Of a stretch of DNA of 64,000 bases, positions 32,252-43,550 are shown piece by piece. Made by a program: the position numbers and the translations under genes. Each line of letters starts with the position of its first letter. The first letter of the stretch is position 1. This DNA comes from Diphasiastrum complanatum (lineage: Eukaryota > Streptophyta > Lycopodiopsida > Lycopodiales > Lycopodiaceae), in contig CM055092.1 in NCBI GenBank assembly GCA_029204225.1, positions 23,313,005 to 23,377,004 of the forward strand, in the 5' to 3' direction. Under the pieces are notes generated by a model that made no database searches, had not been told where the DNA came from, and saw nothing but the letters and a program-made list of their open reading frames with translations.

Positions 32252-32869
32252 TGATATCTGTGAAGGATTTCAGATCATTCAATATCCAATCCATTACCCT
32301 AATCTTTGGTTACAATAAGGAACAAACCAACAGTCTCACCAATGTAAAAAAATCAGCATCTACATACAAAATGAGATGCAAACTCTAAGAGATCGTGATC
32401 AAACATGAACCGAAACATAAAATATAGCTGCTTTCCGTACAATTACAGTACCCTAAAATAACAATAAATGATCATTCTACACATAGAATTGCAAGATAAC
32501 ATCACGAGAGTGCACCAATGAGTAGTAGAACCCAAAGAGGACCATGTATAATGATGAAATGAAAGAGAGAAGAGAGAAGATGTGTCTGTCTACGAGTTAC
32601 ATCCTTTTATAACAGGTCCAAACCCTATTTGCCCACTTGGCTTTCCCTCCAAAATGTAAATCCTGTTATTTTTGGGTCTAGATTCAATGTACCCAAAGTT
32701 CAAATTTGAATCTCTCTCAAACTCGACTACCAACTTTCCCACACTGTTAAAAAATATTTATTGAATGTATTTTAAACTCTTCAAAATTTTATCTCTAAGT
32801 TTAAAATGAGTTTTGGCCTCATATTGACAATTTACCAGAATATGACTAAACTTGTTGAAATCTCTCACA
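32252..32869 (-). repeat. Copia LTR, short form (618 bp)
   Basis: On the minus strand it runs from TGTGAGAGATTTC to CACAGATATCA. It matches the LTR at 6795-7813 at both ends and in the promoter part (TATAAAAGG near 32610), but lacks roughly 400 bases of the U3 region. A polypurine tract, GAAGAGGGAG, lies immediately outside 32869, making it the 3' LTR of a minus-strand element. Confidence 0.8.
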
Positions 32870-33173
32870 CTCCCTCTTCAATTAGTTTTGGCATAGTTTT
32901 AACCATACTACTTTGATCCAACTTTTGAATGACCTCCATCCTAAGTATAGATCTCCTTTCTAAGGTTCTGAAGTATCTTTCATAATTGATATAGAGAATA
33001 GTGTCCAAATTGGATGCTTCACTATTTCTTACATCAATTTTACACATCAAGATATCACTAGAACAAGACGAACCAAATAGAATGTGAATGAAATTATTCT
33101 TCCATGTTTCAAACTTTGAATTCTCTGGGTCCTTGTAGAGTGTTTTGTTTTCGTGTCTTTTTTGTATATGCAT
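32870..33173 (-). pseudogene. 3' end of a non-autonomous copia element
   Basis: The translation shares FETWKNNFIHILFG and then CKIDVRNSEAS with 6370-6560, and ends SMVKTMPKLIEEGV at the polypurine tract. The RNase H tail present at 6590-6740 is missing here, exactly as it is at 906-960. These two copies thus share one deletion and form a subfamily. Confidence 0.65.
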
Positions 33174-33216
33174 GAAAGATAAGCAACTTGTTAATTTGGT
33201 TATTCTTTGGATAGAG

Positions 33217-33765
33217 TTATATATATAATGATTGATTGATTTGCAAATCAGAATAAAATGTTACTAGCTTTCCATTGATAATGAATCTGAAGTGTTCAAG
33301 TAGAATTTCATAGTGCATTAAGACCAACTCTTGTCTAATATAACTTAAGCTCCAATGATCCTTCACTTCAATTGTAGTTAGCATATCTTCATTGTTGAAA
33401 ATGTGGACTTCATTTTGATTTATGTGACCATCCATTTGAAGATCTTGATCTAGTGACATCCAAGTCCCACTTATTCGTTTCCATCTCTGGTAACTGAATG
33501 TAAGACTAAGCATTTGTCTCGCAATACAATAAGGAAATATCATAGAAGATTTCTTAATTCTACATTCAATATCTCCAACTGCCTTGTATTCCCAACTCAC
33601 ATCCATCAGAGCTGAAAGAGTATCATCTAGCACATCCTTACAAACAAATAATGTTGGTGTTCTATGAACATTTGCATTTGAAAAGAAATCAACAAATACA
33701 TATAAGGACAAAAGCCAACTTAGTCTATTGACTTTTGATCCAGTGCTTGCTTTCATTGAGTCCAA
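33217..33765 (-). CDS. Unidentified 180-residue protein in a non-autonomous copia element
   Basis: The frame has an in-frame stop upstream and runs open for about 180 residues, with plausible globular composition (WLLSLYVFVDFFSNANV, a DVSWEYKAVGDIECRIKK stretch, then WSLSYIRQELVLMHYEILL). It lies upstream of the 3' end of a minus-strand copia element, where RT/RNase H would be expected, but has none of their motifs. A captured host coding fragment is possible. Its 5' side is cut by the gypsy LTR at 33773. Confidence 0.4.
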   Translation of the reverse strand: MDSMKASTGSKVNRLSWLLSLYVFVDFFSNANVHRTPTLFVCKDVLDDTLSALMDVSWEYKAVGDIECRIKKSSMIFPYCIARQMLSLTFSYQRWKRISGTWMSLDQDLQMDGHINQNEVHIFNNEDMLTTIEVKDHWSLSYIRQELVLMHYEILLEHFRFIINGKLVTFYSDLQINQSLYI

Positions 33766-33772
33766 TTTTGAT

Positions 33773-34296
33773 GGTTTTCACACTTTTTTAAATTTGAATA
33801 AAAAGAGAGGCAAGACTGGACCAATAGGATTCAGAGGCCAGGGTCCTCCTCTCTACTATAAAAAGGGACCAACTCGAGTTGCTCCTCATGTTCATTTCCT
33901 CATTTCAATAAAGCAGATTGGTTCTCTTTAGAAATGGATTGATGAATGTCCTTGCTCTTCCTTTCTTCTCCTCCATTTCTCATGCTTTCTTTGGATTTTG
34001 CTACTTGTTGGATTTGATCATTATTGGGATTGCTATTTCTTATGCTTTTTGTGAAAGAGAAAGGGAGAGAGAGAAGAGTAAATTTCTATCATTGTTGTGG
34101 ATTTAGGGTTAATGGATGTAGTGTTAATGCTTAGTGTTAATGGATGTTAGTATTAGATCCTTCATTCATGTTGAAATCTGAACTATACTATCGCTCTCAT
34201 GGGAACGAATCTACGCGTGACAACTAACTCCGTCTCTTTGATGCTAGATTGACTAGATATTGGATTCAGGTTAGGCAAGGAAAGAAATCCACTACA
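33773..34296 (+). repeat. 5' LTR of the gypsy element, 5' part missing
   Basis: The right end, CCACTACA at 34296, is set by the primer site. Similarity to the minus-strand LTR (62865-63416) starts near 33773; the first roughly 230 bases of that LTR (from TGTTGGAGGG) have no counterpart. A TATA box, TATAAAAA, lies at 33857-33864 and is matched by TATAAAGA in the minus copy. A stretch of GTTAATGGATGTAGTG repeats lies near 34108-34150. Confidence 0.85.
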
Positions 34297-34300
34297 ATTT

Positions 34301-34317
34301 TGGCACTGTTGCCGGGG
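34301..34317 (+). other. Primer-binding site (tRNA-Asp-like, Tat/Athila type)
   Basis: TGGCACTGTTGCCGGGG differs at one base from the TGGCGCCGTTGCCGGGG site typical of plant Tat/Athila/Ogre elements. It lies four bases after the LTR end. Confidence 0.9.
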
Positions 34318-35479
34318 AGCTATGCCATTTTTTCAGTTTGCAACATGTTTGGCTGATGGTTAGCTTGCATTAGGCATCTCGTGGCATGAATAGTGTTAAA
34401 ACGGCATTGTAGGGTTAGTTTGGGATTGATTTTGCTAGTTTTGAGTGGATTTGCTTGTTTGAAATCTAATCTGATTATTAAATAGGGAAAGCTATTCAGA
34501 TCACCATTCTTAAGATCCATTTGGATCTGAGATATCAGAGAAAATAACAAAAATCGATCAAATCTGTCAAATTTGGTCAAAAAGAGTCAAAAAGCGTCAT
34601 CAGAGCCCAGAACTTTATACCCTCAATCAGGAAACCTTCGCCAAGTTGCAGACACCTTTGGTTTTGTTTACAGAACCTTTAATTTGAAGGGCGAAGATTA
34701 ATTCCTAGCAATTTTCCAGAAACATCAGAAAAACCACCAAAAACACCAAAAAAAATTACAAAAAAAGAACCTTCGCCCAATTCACTATGTTTAGATGTGA
34801 TTCAGATCTATCTACTGCCAGGTCGGCATAGAATAATACCAAAAATAGAAAGGTTTGTCATATTGTCATATTTTTGCCAAAAAAAGTCACTTTTTTGCAA
34901 AATTACCAGTATTACTCTTGATCCTTCGCCCAAACCTTCGCCGAGTTTCCAGAACATTCTATTTATATAAAAATACTATTTTTGAGTTCGACGAAGATTT
35001 ATCTTGATCAGATCACAAAAAATCTTGATTTTTACCCTCTCACAAAAACTGTATTTTCTTGTGTCAGAAACCTTCGCCCGATTGTTAATAGTTTTATCTG
35101 TGTCAGATCTTCCATCAGAGAAGTCGGCGAAGGTTATTTCCCATGAAATTGTCAGAAAAGTGTTCAGAGAGTTTTATTCCAAAATAGCACTGTTGAACCT
35201 TCGTCGAGACAACCTTCGCCTAGAGAACCTTCGCCAGTCCTATTTTTAGTTTCTGGTTTTCCAGATCAAGTCTCTGTCAAAATTTGGATCAGATCTAATA
35301 TATTCTGAATTAGACTTTGAGAGATTTATCATTTTTTGAGAAGTATCGATTGATTGAATTTTGGGTAGTTCTTCATCATACAGAATCAGATTCTTGAAAA
35401 GTGGAATAGAGCTAGCAGATCTAATCTGAGATAGTTTTTGGAAAAATCTATATCCAATCACATTATCAATTTGATCTAA
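34318..35479 (+). other. Gypsy leader with repeated CCTTCGCC motifs
   Basis: The 1.16-kb leader has no gene. The octamer CCTTCGCC occurs at 34635, 34770, 34923, 34935, 35071, 35213 and 35228, and its complement at about 35124, with variants such as GGGCGAAG near 34689. The same motif returns only in the spacer before the 3' reading frame (44874-45685). The rest is AT-rich with GATCAGATC-like words. Confidence 0.75.
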
Positions 35480-37057
35480 ATGGTTGCCCCTAGAGCTGCT
35501 CCTGGAGGTGCTCCACTGGAGGTCAATCCAAATATTGTTAGAAGAGCACCCCGATTGGATCTACCCAAATATAATGGATTAACAAATCCAGTTTCTTCAG
35601 ATCTATGCTGAATTTTGTGGGGTCTATTGTGAGATTTATCCTCAAGATAAACTTAAGTTGTTTCCTATGGCCTTAACAGGCGCAGCACAAGATTGGTACT
35701 ATAACCAAGATGAAACTGAGCGTATAGATTGGGAGGTTGTTAAACGAGCCCTTATCACACGGTTCAAACCGCGGAAGTTTATGGAAGAACCTTTCCTACT
35801 TTTAAGTAAAATTAAAATGGGAAAGCAGGAAATGGTTTGAGATTACATCAAAAGAGTCTTAGATCTGAATGTGAGACTGAGCTGATTAATGAAAATGCCA
35901 TGATTATGTGGTTTTTGTCAGGACTATCTAAACGGATCAGACGTGAATTGAAACGCCATAATGAGTACGCACTTTTGCAAAATGCGATGGACGATTCAAT
36001 TCAGGAGGAAGATGAATATTCAGATGATGAGCCGAATGTCAGTATGATGCCTTATACAGCAGGGCAGACTACTACGACATCCACCACTATTGCATCAACG
36101 AATGCCAATGCTACTGCATAAATGATGCTCAATGAGTTCAAGAAACTTGGGAAGACCCAACAGAAACAGATGGAAAAGTTTCAGTTGCAATTTGAAGATG
36201 AGAAGGTCAAAGCATTGGAAAATTTCCACGGAAAAGCGAACAAGGAACCTAAGAAGTTTGCAAAGACTTTTTCTACCAGGGAAAATGTTTGGTGTTCTAT
36301 TTGTACAAGAAATCACATTGTGAATGAGTGTCCTCAATTGAAAAAATGAATGGAAATCAATGTTTGCCATCTGTGTAATTCACCTGACCATGATACTGCC
36401 TTTTGCAACTTCAACCCTCGGCTGATTTAGCAATGGTATGCCCAGATGGGATATCGAGATCCACAGTATGGAGGCAATCTAGCAACAAGACTACGACAAT
36501 CTACTCTTGGATACCCGGAACGTCTAGCTTTGCCTGCCCCACCAAAGCACTCCGCTCCTCCTGCCAATTTGATGGAACCAGAACCTTACGAAAGTGATGA
36601 GCAATGGAGCTATGGTAATGATCAGGAAGGTGGATCTTCAGAACAGTATGCCATTTATGCCACCGCTCAACAACAAGCCTCGAGAAATTGGGCCAGAGCA
36701 CCACTTCGATGCTTTGCATGTGGAGAAAATCACAAAGTTGCAGAATGCCCAAATAAAGAAAAATTTGTACCATTCCATTGTGATTGTGGATATGGGCATT
36801 GCTATAAAGACTCTCCAGCAAGACCAAAGCCACCACCAGCTACAGCACCTGTAAATTTGATAACAATCAAGCAAGGATCGGTAGCTCATAATAAACCAAG
36901 TGCACCCTTGATGGTGGTCACCAGAGCACAAAAGCAAAAAGAACCAGTAGTGGATTCAGTACCTGCTGATTCTATACCATTGAACGATACACCAATAACA
37001 TCGGAAGTCTATCCAAATCTTAATGCAGAAAAACGAAGATATCAGGATATGAGATAG
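35480..37057 (+). pseudogene. Gypsy gag with two Cys-His motifs
   Basis: ATG 35480 opens MVAPRAAPGGAPLEV and a LDLPKYNGL stretch; a frame change follows and the retrotransposon gag core is read from 35658 (FPMALTGAAQDWYYN, a RFKPRKFMEEP stretch). After stops at 35838 and 36119 come a Lys-rich helix, a knuckle-like CSICTRNHIVNEC at about 36293-36331 and, after a further stop, CFACGENHKVAEC at about 36712-36750 plus an extra Cys/His cluster. It is the particle protein that binds element RNA. At least four breaks are visible. Confidence 0.85.
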
Positions 37058-37129
37058 TGGATTAAGCATCTGCAAGAAGAAGAGGAACTTGAAGCTACTA
37101 AAATAACAACTGAAGTTCGGTCTTCACCA

Positions 37130-38207
37130 TTGCAGCCTCCAAGAAATTTATGTACGAATATGAATGATCAATTACATCATCATGAAGAACCCTTCAAGAT
37201 GACTGAACCGGAAGCATCGCATACAAAATTACTCATGAATATTTTGTCTAGCAAGATCAATATTTCACTGGGAGAGCTCCTAAAGTTGGTGCCAAAAGCA
37301 AAAGAAGTCTTAGCACAAAAGTTAGCCCAAGAAGAATCAGAAGACCATCAGGAGCCGCTTTTTTGTGCTGGATTTGAAGAATCTAACGATGTACTACATG
37401 TTGGAGGAGCTTGGGAGAGTGAACAAAAGAATATCACTCTGTCGATACAACATAGTCAATTTTCTAAAGAAGCAGCCGTGATAGATGGCGGTTCAGGAGT
37501 TAACCTGATTTCTACAAAGCTATGTACAAAATGGGGCCTTAAAAAGATTAAGCCTGCTACTTTTCCTATTAAACTAGCTGATCAAATGACGGTTCGTCCA
37601 CAAGGAATGGTGGAAGATATACCTGTCAGGATTGCAAGAGTACAGTTCGTCATTACCTTCGTCATGATGGACTTACCAGAAGCACCAAATGTCTACCGAG
37701 TTCTCTTAGGACGTCCATGGTTACGAGTTGCACAAGTAATTCATAACTGGGGTACCGGCAAAATCACTTTTGAAAATCGTGAACGTGTAGTTAAAATTGA
37801 TCCTACGACTTGGACTATCAAGATAGTGGTTCAAAAATCGGATGACGATTCATCAACAACGGATCACACTTGTGATCGAGAAAAAATTGAGAGTTCACTG
37901 CGATTCTCAAACAGATACTATCAACTGGAACGAAGCTCTTGCAACAATCGATTGTACAGCAGGATATATGTGTCAACAAGATATTCAATCAGAGATGAGC
38001 GAGATTTCCTTGTTAGATCGAACTTTGGATATGCCAATCACGTTTCCACTAAATGTGTTGAATGTAGTCTGGATATCAATGGAACCTATACCAGATCCAA
38101 TTGAGGATGATTTCATACCAATAAGCCATGCCTTAACTTATGATGGCAATGCAGAACTTACGGATGAACAGATTCTACATCATATGGATCCGACCATGGT
38201 TTCTTGA
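37130..38207 (+). pseudogene. Gypsy aspartic protease
   Basis: The active-site region reads AAVIDGGSGVNLIS, where plant gypsy enzymes of this lineage have Asp-(Gly/Ser)-Gly-Ser. It is followed by PIKLADQMTVRPQGMVEDIPV and the end motif VLLGRPWLR. Upstream is a linker of about 90 residues. A frame change near 37860 shifts the C-terminal linker to another frame, which runs to 38207. It would cleave the gag-pol precursor. The frame meets foreign sequence shortly afterwards. Confidence 0.87.
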
Positions 38208-38417
38208 GTTTGTAATGCAATTTTAGGCTAAAATTTTCAGCACACAAGGCTTGTAGGAGGGCGAGTTCCTGCATCCATCTAATGTGTGGTTTCAACACAT
38301 TTTGGTGCTGATTTTTTAGATTTGATACTTGCTGTTTTTTGTGTCTTTTAGGGCACATTTAGGGTTTGAAAAAGTTTATCTTCTTGGATGGTTTTTGTGG
38401 CAAGAGATTTGAGCCCA

Positions 38418-38419
<2 letters not shown>

Positions 38420-38449
<30 letters not shown>
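38420..38449 (+). repeat. (TA)15 microsatellite
   Basis: Thirty bases of alternating T and A, directly before the GC-richer imperfect repeats. Confidence 0.93.
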
Positions 38450-38452
<3 letters not shown>

Positions 38453-38479
38453 CTCTAGGTCCACTCAAGCCTACGTGGC

Positions 38480-39300
38480 ACAAGTCTCAGTTGACTTGAC
38501 ATACAAGGTTATGGTAGGCCTACATGGCTTGCCACATGGCAACCCTCAAGCCTGCATGATTTGCCATGTGGTAGACCTATGTGGCTTGCCATGTGGTAGT
38601 GTGCGATACGCTTCGCAAATAGCAGACCACGTAGGCAGAGCCTGGTTGGCTTGCCAGCCTATGATGGGCCTACGTGGCTTGCCACGTGGCTAGCCCCAAG
38701 CCTGCATGATTTGCCACATGGCAGTCATACGTGACTTGACACGTGGGCACCTATGACAGCCTTGGTCAATCGCAGGCCTATGTGGCCTGCTACACAAGTC
38801 TATGGTAGGCTATGTTGTAAACCACACAAGCCTATGGTAGGACTATGTGGTTGTAGTTGTAGCCTCAACTCGTCGTATGTTGACCTTTCTGAAATCCCTG
38901 GAATCATCGGCCATTGTACAATCCCCGGGAATGGACTTATATAGGAGAAAAAAGTTGGCACATGTGAATCCCAGTGACATGTGGAACCACACGTTTGTAT
39001 ACGCATGTGTGAAACTGCACGTCTGGATCAACACGTGTGGGATCCCACATGGGGACATGTGGCCAAATGGATTAGCGACATGTGTTCTTGCACGTATCGG
39101 CTCGCACGTGTGGTCACGTGGCCCAATCAGTACCTGACGTGTGGGACCACACTTCTGTATCTGCATATGTGAAACTTGCACATGTGGCCATGTGGTCGAA
39201 TGGTTTGGTGACGTGTGTTCTGGCACGTGTGGGCACATGGCCGAATGGCAGATTGACGTGTATTGTAGCACGTGTGGTCTCACACGTGTGGACGGTTGTA
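38480..39300 (+). repeat. Imperfect tandem repeats rich in CACGTG and GCCACGTGGC
   Basis: The left half (38480-38850) repeats a unit around 'CCTA-GTGGCTTGCCACGTGGC-AGCCT-AAGCCTGCATGATTTGCCAC', itself palindromic. The right half (38960-39300) repeats units of roughly 60 bases built from 'ACACGTGTGG...CATGTGGCCGAATGG...GACGTGTGTT'. CACGTG is the plant G-box core. Open frames on both strands here come from composition, not genes. Confidence 0.75.
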
Positions 39301-39356
39301 TTACGCGCCATAGATCTGATCGACGAGTGTACGGCTTGGGTTTTATTGGTTTTAGC

Positions 39357-39364
39357 TATATAAA
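39357..39364 (+). promoter_or_regulatory. TATA box next to the G-box repeats
   Basis: TATATAAA follows the CACGTG-rich repeats by about 60 bases and is followed by AT-rich transcribed-like sequence. The layout, repeated G-boxes then TATA, is that of a promoter or of a retroelement U3. No gene can be linked to it downstream. Confidence 0.45.
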
Positions 39365-40159
39365 TGTTGTTTGATCAGTTAAAACATTTCGCTAAGTTTT
39401 GGATTTTCACGCCCTGTAGCTCTTGGTGTGTGAACGAAATGCCATTCCACCTTAAAATCACCTATTCTAGGAACATTGAGTGGTGTGTCACTCATATGAT
39501 TTTTAATTATCTCTGGATATTTTGTTTTACTAAAAATCCAAAATAGAATTTCATAATCTTCTTTAAAACCTGTTTGAAACTTGTTTCCTGTCTTTCGTCC
39601 TTTGGTGAGCTGGTAAGGTGGATCCTTCAGGATTTTTTCTCGACAGTGGAGCATATTCTGTGGGAAGATCAATATGGAGATGATATTTAGACATCTTAAT
39701 AATCGATAGATTAATCTAGTAGAAAACCAACTTGTTATATATCTTGTAAGCTATTAAAACTCATCTTAATTATAAAAAAAAATTAATTGGAAAAGTTTGA
39801 AATGACCTTGGCGCTCTTTTTGATCCATCACACTCCAAGTTTCTTGCTTTATATGCAAAATCAAAGTTTTGCAGTTATGAGCAAAATAAGCAAAATATTT
39901 TTTCAATAGATGTGTTGAAATTGCAAATTTCTGAATTGCAAAATTTTGAAATAACCTTGCCGCTCCATTTGATCCAACACACTCCGTATTTTCTGAATTT
40001 CAAGATTCACGTTGGCGCTCATTGTGATCCAAAATATTCAAAGTTTCTTGCCATGATTTTCAGATCGATAAGATTGTTTTTCTTTGATGTGAACGCTTTG
40101 AGTAGATGGAAAGAAAACTTTGATGTGCAATACGATTTGCATTTACATGAGAAGTTATG

Positions 40160-41143
40160 TTAGTTAATGGTAGAAAATAGAATCTTGAAGTATGGACCCC
40201 ATGCGTTGCGGCTATCCAACTTCCAGTTAACTACATACGTTACTAGTGAGGTCAAGCTCCATATCATCTGAGTCTGTTTCATCTGATGAAGCATGACGCT
40301 TCGCTCGTATCTTGGTCCTTTGCCTGGATTGTTGTGTTGGTGGTGGTTGGACGAGTGTGGTGGTGTCTTCATGTTGAGCAAAAGACTCTTCAGCAGAATG
40401 ATCCTACGTCTGTGACATAGAGGACATGGGTGTCTTTCTCGATGTAAGCTTCACTAGGCTGACCGTTTGGTGCTTTGCAGTTGGCCCTTGTGGAGAGAAG
40501 GAACTCTTTCACTTTTGAGAAGCCGCTTGCGTGGAATCTGTTGCAATAGGCCTGGAAGTAGAGTTGGTATTCTTGGCTGGTTCTGAGGGAGTCTCCCAAG
40601 CTTTTATCTGCTAGCATCAAGTGGTCTCGAACTCGAGGTCGGTGGCTCAACTGCTACAGTGATATCTATCAGAAGATAGCCCAATAACTGGAGGTTTGCT
40701 GGTTCTTGATATAGTCATGGAGGCAGTTGGAAGCAGACTGGGCCCAGTCATAAAGGTTCTGATCATGTAGTCTAGAATCAACCATCATGTGGAATAGTTT
40801 CATGGCGATACCATGATCTTGGACCTATAGCGCTATGTATACTTTGTTAGATAGGCGCATGGAGTAGCTAAGGGCTTATCAATTATGACCTCGATACGGT
40901 AACCATCTTTTTTTTTCCATTTGTCCACTGAGGGGTCTATGTATTTGGAGTATGCTGTGGATTCAATCTTTTTGAGGGTCCTGTTGACTGTGTTTGGTCC
41001 CCTACGGAAGCCAAATGTATTGAGGTCAGCTCCAGAAATAGGGATAATATAAACAAAATTTTGGTTAGGAGGTAACATGAACTGGAAAATCTGTCGGTGT
41101 GGTTATAAGCAATATGCATATAGAAATGGGCTCTGATAGCCAT
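40160..41143 (-). pseudogene. Unidentified degenerate coding stretch
   Basis: Read leftward from about 41080, one frame gives LPPNQNFVYIIPISGADLN and KKIESTAYSKYIDPSVDKW. Then, after frame changes, a KVKEFLLSTRANCKAPNG stretch, and finally an acidic, Ser/Asp-rich tail near 40250-40380. The pieces read like one decayed protein of roughly 300 residues with a disordered C-terminus. I do not recognise it; a gag-like or captured gene is possible. Confidence 0.4.
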
Positions 41144-41407
41144 AGAAAAGAGGAAGTTGGAACTCTATGTGGCTCAAGAACTAGTGTGCCTCCTGGTACC
41201 AAGTGTTCATCTTAGAGATATCGAGGCTTTCCATGGTGATGTCAATTATGTCTTGAGTTGGGTCACCAGAACTGGAAGATGTTGTGGCAGACATGTTCTG
41301 GACTCGGCTGATAACTCTGTTGAAGGTTCGGCTCTGGTAACAGACAAGTGGAGTCTCGGCTCGATCGACTGTGGAGGGCTTCGGATCGGGCGACTTTTGA
41401 TGGACTC

Positions 41408-41509
41408 GGCTCGGTCAACTTTGTATGCAGAGTATGGACGCTCAGCTCGTTCCACAGTGAATGCAGAGTATGTACGCTCAGCTCGGTCCACAGTGATTGT
41501 AGAGTATGG
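41408..41509 (+). repeat. 36-bp tandem repeat, about three copies
   Basis: Units 41438-41473 and 41474-41509 share ACGCTCAGCTCG-TCCACAGTGA-T-AGAGTATG with few changes; a shorter diverged unit precedes them at 41408-41437. The unit length is a multiple of three, so frames stay open through it on both strands. Confidence 0.85.
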
Positions 41510-41629
41510 GGGCACGGATCTATGAGCAGTGTATGTAGAGTATTGCTCGGCAGTGTATGGAGAATAGAAATTTGTGGAAAAATTTGGAGCAATGTCGCTC
41601 TGATAGGATGTGGATTTGGAGTGCGTAAT

Positions 41630-43079
41630 GTTCCTGATGAACCAACAATCAAATTGCCCAAAGCAGTTATATTGAAGGGAGACAGGATGACAGGTTTGAT
41701 GACGAAGAAACAAGCAAAGCAACATTATAATACAGTCCTGAAATGGGAAAATCCCCCTCAAAAGATCGATTTAAAAAAAGTGCCACCTCTATTGGATAAA
41801 GGCAAAGGAAAAGTCAAGAATGATTCTTCAAGTCAGATCTCCAGCAAGACATCATCGTCTAGGAAGTCTTCACCTAAGAGGAAAGACTTATCATCCCGAA
41901 AGTCATCACCTCCACGATCAATTCCTGCTAAGAAGACTTAACGAAGATCCAAGACAAGTCCTTTCGAAAAAGAACAAGCAAATGTAGTACAACATAATAT
42001 GCCAAAGCATTTTAAACGTTATACACTGGATGATGTGATTATCATATTACCTAAAGCACATCCTGAACCTGAAGAACACATGCCGGAATCTAAAGAGGTT
42101 TACGATGGCCCAGCTAGGACGCAGCCAATGAATTTTGTAGAACCAGGAGAACCAGAAAAGTTTGTACAAGTGGGATTACAACTTACTCCTGAACAGTATC
42201 AAGCACTCCGTTTGCTACTTATTAAGTATCAAGATTGTTTTGCATGGACTTATCAAGATTTGAAGGGTATTTCGACATCAATCATTGAACATACCATACC
42301 TTTAGTACCTGATGCAGTACCAAAGGTTAGAAAGTTATATCAATGTAATCCTAATGTGGCAGATCTGATAAAGAAAGAACTTCAGAGATTGTTTGACGCT
42401 GATTCCATTTATGAGATCGAGCATACCGAATGGATTTCACCGATTGTCATTGTTCCTAAGAAAAATGGGAAATTGCGAATCTATGTGAATTTCAAAGCAT
42501 TGAATAAAGTGACACAGAAGGATCACTTTCCATTACCTTTTACTGAAAGCATTTTAGATCGCCTTGCTGGAGCGGAAGCTTATAGTTTCCTAGATGGATT
42601 TAGTGGTTAAACCAGGTTAAGATTGCACCTGTCGATCACCACAAAACTGCTTTTGCAACAGCATGAGGCACATATGCTTACAAGGTAATGTCGTTTGGAC
42701 TCTGTAATGCACCAAGTTCATTCCAAAGAGTAATGCAATTTGCCTTTAAATATTATCTGTAGAAATTCCTTGAAATTTACTTGGACGAGATCGATTGGAG
42801 AAAGTCTTTGAAAGATGCCGCAAATATCAGATATCTCTAAATCCAGAAAAATGCCAGATATGGGTTTCTCACGGAGTGGTGCTTGGACATGTGATATCAA
42901 GACATGGTATTGCCACTGATTATTTTAAGATCAAAGTTATTGTGGAATTGCCACCGCCAGCAACAATTCGAGGAGTTTATGTGTTTATGGGTCATGTGAA
43001 CTAATATCGAATTTTTATTATCTTCTTTGCGGATTTAGCACGACCTATATACAAATTAACTATTGTTCCTATTTGGACA
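41630..43079 (+). pseudogene. Gypsy reverse transcriptase
   Basis: A Ser/Lys-rich linker (41630-41941) is followed by the RT frame from 41999: FAWTYQDLKGI (pre-RT), WISPIVIVPKKNGKLRI, DHFPLPFTESILDRLAG and SFLDGFSG. There a TAA at 42608-42610 stops it. The remainder is recognisable in pieces: KTAFATA, MSFGLCNAPSSFQRVM, IYLDEID, where the catalytic YLDD is changed to Tyr-Leu-Asp-Glu, and GHVISRHGI. The enzyme is therefore inactive by more than one lesion. Lineage features fit the Tat/Athila group. Confidence 0.88.
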
Positions 43080-43523
43080 GTAGAGGCGTAAGAAGCCTTT
43101 GAAAAATTAAAAAAAGCATTATCTTCAGCACCAATACTGCGTTCTCCAGATTGGACATTAGAGTTTCATGTTCATACGGATGTCTCAAAATACGCCATTG
43201 GATCAGTTTTGACACAGGCAAGTGACTATAAGAAGGATTATCCTATACGATTTGCAAGCAGATAGCTTACAGATCCAGAGAAGAATTATTCAACAACAGA
43301 ACGTGAAGCGCTAGCCATGATTTTTTCTTTTCGGAAATTTCGTCACTATCTCATGGAAACGCACTTTGCATTTTATACGGATCATCAATCGCTACTTTAC
43401 TTGGTAAATAAGATGTGTAATACTGGATGTATTACAAGATGGTTATTAATATTGACTGAATTTGACTTTCGAATTGTGGTCAGAAAGGGGAAGCAACATT
43501 ATTTAGCCGATCACATTTCATGA
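43080..43523 (+). pseudogene. Gypsy RNase H
   Basis: The frame shows HTDVSKYAIGSVLTQ (first Asp), PIRFASR followed by a TAG, then EKNYSTTEREALAMIFSFRKF (Glu), YTDHQSLLYLVNK (Asp) and a VVRKGKQHYLADHIS end. All catalytic residues of the RT-linked RNase H remain. The stop before LTDPEK and the lost link to RT break it. Confidence 0.87.
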
Positions 43524-43550
43524 ATTGAATCCGCACCAGTTAATACTGAA

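Larger units (their letters stand above)
38216..41560. mobile_element. Foreign block between gypsy protease and RT
   Basis: Plant gypsy elements of this type have protease and RT almost contiguous, but here about 3.3 kb of unrelated sequence intervene. It contains a (TA)n run, GC-richer imperfect repeats full of CACGTG boxes, a TATA box, AT-rich DNA, a degenerate minus-strand coding stretch and a 36-base tandem repeat. I found no convincing LTR pair or target duplication, so limits are approximate. A minus-strand ATGGCTATCAGAGCCC near 41143-41128 resembles a copia primer site. Confidence 0.5.

Noticed and set aside
38843-39363. Overlapping open frames on both strands with many Cys, His, Thr and Val
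   Set aside because: They arise from the ACACGTGTGG repeats, where several frames lack stops; no domain is visible.
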